This document shows, one piece after another, positions 57,827 through 64,000 of a stretch of 64,000 nt of DNA. This stretch comes from Plasmodium coatneyi. Its lineage: Eukaryota > Apicomplexa > Aconoidasida > Haemosporida > Plasmodiidae. A model generated the notes under the pieces. It searched no databases. It had not been told where the DNA came from and saw only the letters and a list, made by a program, of their open reading frames with translations. A program made the position numbers and the translations under genes. Within the stretch, counting starts at the first letter, position 1. Each line of letters opens with the position of its first letter. The stretch lies in assembly GCF_001680005.1 (NCBI RefSeq), contig NC_033561.1:372001-436000 (forward strand). Direction: 5' to 3'.

Positions 57827-59169
57827 TCATCTGGTGGATGATGATGTATATGGGATTGAATATTCGGACGAATTAGTTGAATCATATTCCGTTGTTGAGG
57901 TGACATCGCCGTTGTCGTCATCAAACTCATTAAATTTTCTCCTAAGGGACCTTTTACTTCTGCTTCCGCTCATTCCTCCCGCAGAGTGGTTATGCTTCTT
58001 AAAGAAGAAGAGGAAGAGGTGTGATTTATACTTGTAAAAAAAGTATGCTAATGTTGGTAATCCTATTGCAGCTAATGCACCAGACACAGCAGCAGGGACG
58101 ATGCTGCTATGACCAGCATCCTCCCCTTCTTTTCTGTGACTACCACCACCGTCACTCCCTCCCTTTCCTTCTCCACCAGAAACACCATCGACCACGGCAG
58201 GACATTCACCTCCCTTGGGGCAGGTTCCTGCAGAACCGGAACCAGATGAACCGGCTTGATTTGGATTTGGATTCGGTTTACATTCGAGTTCTTTCAGTTT
58301 TTCTTCATCACAGTACTTTTTACCTTCGTCCTTTTCCCTCTTAAACCAGTCACAATATTTATCACTCCCAGGTGTTATCCATGATGGGCAATCAACCTTC
58401 ATAGCGGAGCATGCGTCTTTAATGGCCTGGAGGTGATTGTTACATTGTTCGTAGCAATGGGAGCTACAGGTGCTAATATGCTTAAGTAATTCTGCGTAGT
58501 CATAGAAATAATCATATATTATTTTCCTATGCTTGAACTTCTCGTCCGTAATATTAAGGTCCCCGTATATATTGTTACACTTATTCTTGGACTCACTTCC
58601 AAAATTTGATTTCCTTAGATGTGGGTAAATTGTCTCCATAGCTGTTCCTAGTGAGTAGCCTGGTTTAATTTTATCCTTTATTTTATCCCCTAACCAATAA
58701 TAAAAGTAACCGCAACGTCCACTATAGTATAGAATATCCTCGACCATTGTACACGCGTAACAGTAGTTCCTTACAATCCTATTCTTGAAATTCCCGTCAA
58801 CCGCTACGTATGTTCCTAATACTCTCCCCACTAAATCCTCTATTCCACTCTTGTCCCCCTGATGTTCCCATTGATTACACCCCATGTCCTCATTGTCGAA
58901 CATAGTATAGGCTTGCCTTGAGGGTAATGTTCGTAAACATTGGTCTCCCTACAAAATGTAAATTAAGATTGAATAGAACATATATAAGGAGGAGGACGAC
59001 GAGGAGTGTGTATATTCTTCCATGTATTTCTTTTTACATTATCTATTGAATTATGATGAACACATAAAGAATATTATTATTATATGTAGTAGTAGTAGTG
59101 GTAGTGGTACATCCACTTGAAATTAAAAAAAGAGAACAAATTCCCACGTACTTCGCCTCCTACCACCAT
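57827..59169 (-). CDS. KIR/pir variant antigen 2 with CD99-like segment
   Basis: Two exons in phase 0: 59169-59152 (MVVGGE, GTACGT donor) and 58948-57827, giving 379 residues. The ectodomain begins GDQCLRTLPSRQAYTMF, has the pir cysteine pattern (YCYACTMVEDIL, CGYFYYWLGDKI), and continues to KPNPNPNQAGSSGSGSAG. Residues about 260-282 match host CD99 as I recall it (for example GGEGKGGSDGGGSHRK). A transmembrane helix follows (IVPAAVSGALAAIGLPTLAYFFYK) and then a short tail ending YSIPYTSSSTR. The tail is encoded without the intron that splits KIR 1 at the same place, so transmembrane and cytoplasmic parts are one exon. P. knowlesi KIR proteins are known to carry CD99-like stretches. Confidence 0.88.
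58121..58189 (-). other. CD99-like coding segment of KIR 2
   Basis: These 23 codons run from DGVSGGEG through GGGSHRKEGE. I recall the same residues in the membrane-proximal ectodomain of primate CD99. In KIR 1 the matching position (KVDG) is where the exon ends, so the CD99-like part begins exactly at the family exon border. Confidence 0.75.
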
Positions 59170-60218
59170 TGTGCATACACATTTTATGACGTATATATAT
59201 AAAAGTAATCTAATAATGTTCAATCATTCAAAAGGAATGTGTACACAAATATTCCTTGTTTCATGATTATGAGCGAAAGAACATGTGTGAAAATTCCGTT
59301 CGATCAGTGATTATGAGGTCCCGTTAAATTCTTATTCACTCCCTCTCAGTAATACATATTGGTTCAATTTTTCCAAAACAACGATTGTACATTCTATGAT
59401 CGGTTCAAATTATCATATGCACATTTCAGCTAAGAAATGTTAGTAGATGTACTGAAATATGAAAATAAGGTCAGAGGGGGGGCGGAATTCGGGTTGTGTG
59501 TGTGAAACTCTTATGCACATTCCTTATTCTATGTATTATATTATTGGATTATGGCTTATTATTAGTAATACTATCTTAACATTTATACGTGCGCTTTTTA
59601 ACTGCCTTTACATATATACAATGTATATATATATATAATAATATGATTTCTGCCCCTTTAATAAGAATGTTAATATATGTATTATGAATTTATGCTCAAT
59701 TATGTTATTATTAAAAGAAGGACTTGCTATGAAGCAACCGTTAACATATATATACTGCAGTCCATACGTACAGAGGGCTCATTCCTGTTAAATCTGTACA
59801 CACATAGGAATAAGGAGTAAGGAGCGCATACTCCTTCGATACATTAAGTGCATATAGTACCAAACATTGAATTAACTATACTTCAGAGAAAGCAGGAACA
59901 TATAGTTTCCCATAATAGTATATTGTAGTACACCATCATTCATCTATAGATCCTAATAATAACATTTTCTCTTTTCTTGTTCTTTTCTATTTCTTCTTCT
60001 AATATATATACTACGAATAATTCCTTCATACGGAAAACATACATTATTTTATTTCACGTACTTCATTCTCTCTCCTTAATGCACATTATAGTTTACACAT
60101 GGGTGTACCTCATTTCTTCCAATATGCTTCCGGGAATTAAGAACAGTTGCAGAGGTTAAGAATGCTCGAACTAATCAAAGGATTATAGAGATTAAAGATA
60201 TTGCAGAAGTCCAGGACT
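59170..60218. other. A/T-rich upstream region of KIR 2
   Basis: No gene is supported. Tata-rich stretches occur at about 59610-59645 and 59745. It lies between the KIR 2 start and the telomere-type block, so it should contain the KIR 2 promoter. Confidence 0.55.
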
Positions 60219-61480
60219 TAGGGTTTAGGGTTCAGAAGTTTAGGGTTTAGGGTTTAGGCATTAGGATTTAAGGTTTAGGCATTAGGATTTAAGGTTTAGG
60301 CTTTAGGGTTTATGGTTTGGGCTTTAGGGTTTAGGTTTCAGGGTATAGGGTTCGAGTTTTACAGTTCAGGGTATAGGGTTCAAGGTTTAGGGTTCAGGGT
60401 TTAGGGTTTAGGGTTAAAGGTTTAGGGTGTAGGATTTAGGATTTAGGGTTCATGTTTAGGGTTCAGGGTTTATGGGTTTAGGGTTTAGGGTTTAGGGTTT
60501 AGGCTTTAGGGTTTATGGTTTGGGCTTTAGGGTTTAGGTTTCAGGGTATTGGGTTCAAAGTTTACAGTTCAGGGTATAGGGTTCAAGGTTTAGGGTTCAG
60601 GGTTTAGGGTTAAAGGTTTAGGGTGTAGGATTTAGGATTTAGGGTTCATGTTTAGGGTTCAGGGTTTATGGGTTTAGGGTTTAGGGTTTAGGGTTTAGGT
60701 TTAGGGTTTATGGTTTGGGCTTTAGGGTTTAGGTTTCAGGGTATAGGGTTCAAAGTTTACAGTTCAGGGTATAGGGTTCAAGGTTTAGGGTTCAGGGTTT
60801 AGGGTTAAAGGTTTAGGTTTCTGTGTTTAGGGTGTAGGAGTAGGATTTAGGATTTAGGGTTCATGTTTAGGGTTCAGGGTTTATGGGTTTAGGTTTTAGG
60901 GTTCAGGGTTTAGGGTTTAGGGTTTAGGGATTTTGGGTTCAGGGGTTTTGGATTCAGGGTTTTAGGTTTCAGGGTTTTAGGGTTCAGGGGTTTAGAGTTG
61001 AGGGATTTAGGGTTTGAAGGTTCAGAGTTTAGTGTTGAAGGTAATAGACTTTGAAGCTTTAGGGTGCTGGATTTAGGATTAAGCGTTACAGCGTTCTATT
61101 GTTTAGGCGTTTAGGGCCTCGGGTTGAGGGCTTAGAATTCAGGGTTTGTAGTTAAGTGTTTAGTGTTTGGGGTTTAGTTATTAGGATTTAGGGTTTAGTG
61201 TTTAGAGTTCAGGGTTTAGGATTGAGGGTTTGGGGTTTAGGGTTCAGGTTTTAGGGTTTAGGTTTGAGGATTTGCGGTTTAGGGGTTTAGGGTTCATCGG
61301 TTTAGGGTTCATGGTTTTAGGGTTCAGGGGTTTAAGGTTCATGGGTTTAGTGTTTACGGTTCAGTGTTTAGTGTTTACGGTTCAGGATTTAGGATGCGAG
61401 GGTTAGGATTACTGTTAGGGGGGCTATACGATTTAGTGTTTTTTTTAGGGTTGAAGGGTTTAAGTTTCAGGGTTCATGGT
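60219..61480. repeat. Interstitial telomere-type repeat block
   Basis: About 1.2 kb of GGGTTTA/GGGTTCA heptads and close variants, G-rich strand on the plus strand. It is most regular at 60219-61000 and decays towards 61480. Within it a longer unit beginning ACAGTTCAGGGTATAGGG recurs at 60361, 60564 and 60759, a period of about 200 bp. Plasmodium telomeres use GGGTT(T/C)A, and P. knowlesi is known for such blocks inside chromosomes, near KIR and SICAvar genes. Core genes on both sides show that this copy is internal, not a chromosome end. Confidence 0.92.
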
Positions 61481-62593
61481 TTTAGTGTGTGTGAGGAGGG
61501 TTGATGGTATGGTAACCGGAATCAGGGTGTGTGAGAAGAGTTCATGGTATAGGAGTAATGTTCGGTGTACATGAGTCGGATTTCAGGTTTAGTTTGAACA
61601 ATATGACCTGGTGTTTAATTACCTTATGTTTACAACGGTGGAATGTTATTAGGACGGAAAAGGTGTAAGGGTGCAAGGAGGAAAGGAAAAAAAGAAGAAA
61701 TGAAAAGGATGAAAGAAATTAAATAAAGAGAACGTAGTGTTACATAACTGCGTTAAAACAAAATGGAGGGTGAGGAAAAAAAAATAAAATAAAATAAAAG
61801 AAGCCCACCATTTTTGTTGTGTCCTAGACTGAACGTCTTGTGCTTGTGACGTTAGTTAATAAACAAGAGGGGATCCTTCTGCTCCCTGTGCGTATTCTTG
61901 TATTCTCGCAGTTAGTAAAAATTATGATCACGAAAAAAAAAAAAAATGTTTCATGGTAATAATAATTTTAGGGGCACTTCCTACGTCCTCCTTAATACTG
62001 AAAAAATTGTATGTGCAGGAGTGGTGCGGAAGTTGCAGGACAAAAGGATTTCTGTTCGCCGCTATCATATGTACAAAAAAAAAAAAAAAAAAGAGCGGTG
62101 TGCGGGAATCCCAGCTGAACCGAAACCACCTTGCCACCTAACCGGTAATGGCGATGGGGTAGGGGAAGTTCGCCACCCATCAAAATGAAAACAGCGAATC
62201 AACGATGCAACGAAGTAACAATGTATTCACAAATGGGAATATCGCGGTGGATTCCCCTTCTTGTGTGTGCGGGAGAGGGAGAAACAAAAGACGCGCTAGC
62301 TAAATGCCCTCCTCGGAGCTCGTTCCCTATGGCATCTCCCAAGGGAAGGTGGTGCATTAATACCTTCCAGAACACTCAAACCTGCGCAGTGGATGAGTAA
62401 CTGTTAAAGACGGCTACATGCTACATGAATGAAGAACCGGTTCAAAGCCGATAAGGGTGTAAATTCCTCCCCTTCCGCGATCCTATGCACATCCTGCCAA
62501 GCTGCATAACGGGGGGTTGCTCACATAAGGGCAGTTCTACCATCAGAGCTAGGCTGTCATCGGAGTCTACGCAACCAAGTCAACCGAACCAGC
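61481..62593. other. Spacer right of the telomere-type block
   Basis: Degenerate G/T-rich sequence fades into ordinary spacer with an AAAATAAAATAAAATAAA tract near 61780 and an A run at 62077-62092. No gene can be supported. A 71-codon plus-strand frame at 62185 lacks any family feature. The 3' UTR of the next minus-strand gene should lie at its right edge. Confidence 0.55.
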
Positions 62594-64000
62594 TTAATCA
62601 TTCAAGTCGTGAATGTCAAAGGTTTTATCTAGTACATTATCGCTTTCCCCTTTGTTTGGCGTGGGAGAATTCTCTTTATCTACTGTCGTCGTGCCCTGCT
62701 GTGCATGCATTTCTTTCTGTATGCCCCAAATCTGCAAAGGAGGTAAAATGGAAAGAAGTGCATTTTTCTTTTTAAGCAATCACTCGTGGATCAGGAATAC
62801 ATACAGTGGGAACCGCTTTCGACCACTCGTACCATGCTACTGCTGCTGCACATTTTTTTTTTTTTTTTTGTTTACATTTATCGTATTTAGAAAGTGTCCC
62901 TTTTTCTTAAGCTGCGAAATTACACACTTATCCCATGTCGTTCTGACAACCTTAATTTTGTCGACGGATAAATTTAAAAATGGTTTGAGGAAGTACAGCA
63001 GGAAGAGGTTCGCTGGGCATTCGCTGAAAGGGGGGAAGCAAAGTAAAGAAGAGGGAAAGATATGCATATAGTTTGTCCCACTTCATGCGCGAGTTACACT
63101 GGCTAGACATACAAAAGGCGACGCTTTTTTACGCCCCTACTTGATAATCCCGTCGCACATCTTTATAAAAATCTGACGGTCACAGAAACGGCAACTTCTG
63201 CGGGGTAGTGAAAAGGGCGGAGTGGAGGAGTCCTCATAAATTGGTGCACTTTGCGAAAAAGCTCCGTAAGGAAGGCACACATTGGAAGTGGCCTAATTTG
63301 TTGGTTCTGCTCGCTTGCAAACAAAATAAACACACACCGTCCACGTGCAGTGCACTGCAATGCCTTTTTGGCAGTTCCGTTCCTACCTTGAAAATATTAC
63401 TAAAACTGTTTTGATGAGGGCAATTTCGGCCCCGCCCGTGAAGTACCGACTCCTCAGTTTGTACTTCTCTCCATTGGTCAGTATCCTGTCTGTAATTTTG
63501 GATGGGGGAAAAAACAACATGAGTGGGGGCACGCAATGTCACATAAATGGGTTCGCAAAAAGGGGAATAAAGATAAGCAAAAAAACGCAATGTAAAGCAA
63601 CGGAATTTCGCGCAGCAGAGTTGTCCCTCCCTCAGGCGCACCTTTCTTATACTCTTCTATGGGTAATATTTCTCCCCCCCCTTTGAAAAAGTTACTGCGA
63701 AGGGAATGGAAAAAGTGGGATGATAATTCATAACTGTTTCGTGTCTGTGGTGAGTTTAATTACTGCAATGTTGAAATGAGCTGCAAGGTCACACTGCAGG
63801 GAAGTGCTGGCACCCTTTTCAGGCGGCTCTTTTTTCTCGTACTATATTTGGGGGCACCCCTTTTCGAGGAATAGGTAGAAATAGCTAGCCGTGTAGGTGC
63901 GAATGGTGGCGACGTCGTCTTTGCACAGTCTGCGGTGGGTGGGAAGAAAGTGGGACGATAAGTGGAGGCAGCATATTCAGTCATCCGACCAACTACATAC
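62594..64000 (-). CDS. 3' part of a multi-exon conserved protein (incomplete)
   Basis: Six minus-strand exons fit in phase: 63929-63843, 63694-63642, 63489-63387, 63197-63141, 63023-62876 and 62731-62594. The 5' part lies beyond the window. Joined sequence includes DDVATIRTYTASYFYLFLEK, YNFFKGGGEILPIEEYK, LTNGEKYKLRSRYFTGGAEI, SCRFCDRQIFIKMCDGIIN, LFLLYFLKPFLNLSVDKIKV and a hydrophilic Asn/Asp/Lys-rich end. The CRFCDRQ part could be a half zinc site. I do not recognise the family. Each intron has a GT donor and a pyrimidine-rich AG acceptor, and composition is that of a core gene, so this is conserved sequence resuming after the KIR/telomere-repeat island. Further 5' coding in 63930-64000 is possible but not resolved. 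Confidence 0.7.

Noticed and set aside
60219..61480. A true chromosome end
   Set aside because: Spliced core-gene sequence resumes at 62594-63929, so the telomere-type block is interstitial unless the assembly is chimeric.
62185..62400. 71-codon plus-strand frame
   Set aside because: No family feature, no splice partners and composition of spacer.

Overview
This window is nuclear DNA of a malaria parasite, most likely Plasmodium knowlesi or a close simian relative such as P. coatneyi. The reasons are moderate AT richness with many poly-A/poly-T runs between genes, genes with many short GT..AG introns, a cluster of MSP3-family surface antigens, two pir/KIR-type variant antigen genes, and an internal block of GGGTT(T/C)A telomere-type repeats. 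One KIR gene carries a stretch that I recognise as host CD99, which is a known P. knowlesi trait. Gene order matches my recollection of P. falciparum chromosome 10, where the MSP3/MSP6/GLURP region lies between the acetyl-CoA transporter and cytosolic methionyl-tRNA synthetase genes. No database search was possible, so species and orthology are inferences.

Layout: (1) 1-15.5 kb, conserved core genes: an Asn-rich protein with a UBA-like N-terminus, an SLC33-type acetyl-CoA transporter (9 exons), a TXNDC9/phosducin-like-3 thioredoxin-fold protein (8 exons), and a small protein that may be mitochondrial. (2) 17.3-38.1 kb, seven MSP3-like genes, all on the minus strand. Each has a signal peptide, a basic N-terminal tag of the NLRxG type (recognisable to differing degrees), an acidic or repetitive centre and, in most, a conserved hydrophobic/acidic C-terminal segment. 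They are separated by 1.5-2.6 kb of low-complexity spacer. (3) 39.8-53.8 kb, core genes again: PUS7/TruD pseudouridine synthase, cytosolic MetRS, a small Cys-pair protein, a 12-exon protein of unknown function, ARL1 GTPase and an IF-3-like factor. (4) 54.3-61.5 kb, an accessory island: two KIR genes, a pyrimidine-rich spacer and about 1.2 kb of interstitial telomeric repeat. (5) 62.6 kb to the end, the 3' part of a multi-exon core gene that runs out of the window.

The most striking content is apparent host mimicry. One MSP3-like gene (30383-32582) has four exons and encodes 12 tandem copies of VGVAPG, the repeat of vertebrate tropoelastin, followed by VPGVG-type sequence. A KIR gene (57827-59169) has about 23 residues that match CD99 as I remember it. 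The MSP3-like gene also shares a Pro/Asn linker with that KIR, and this linker resembles the adjacent part of CD99. Other oddities are an MSP3-like protein with 21 cysteines in 88 residues, an 18-residue acidic repeat array of about 18 units, a KIR with two ectodomain exons, and a roughly 200-bp higher-order period inside the telomeric block.

All spliced gene models below were built by hand from GT..AG boundaries with phase checking.
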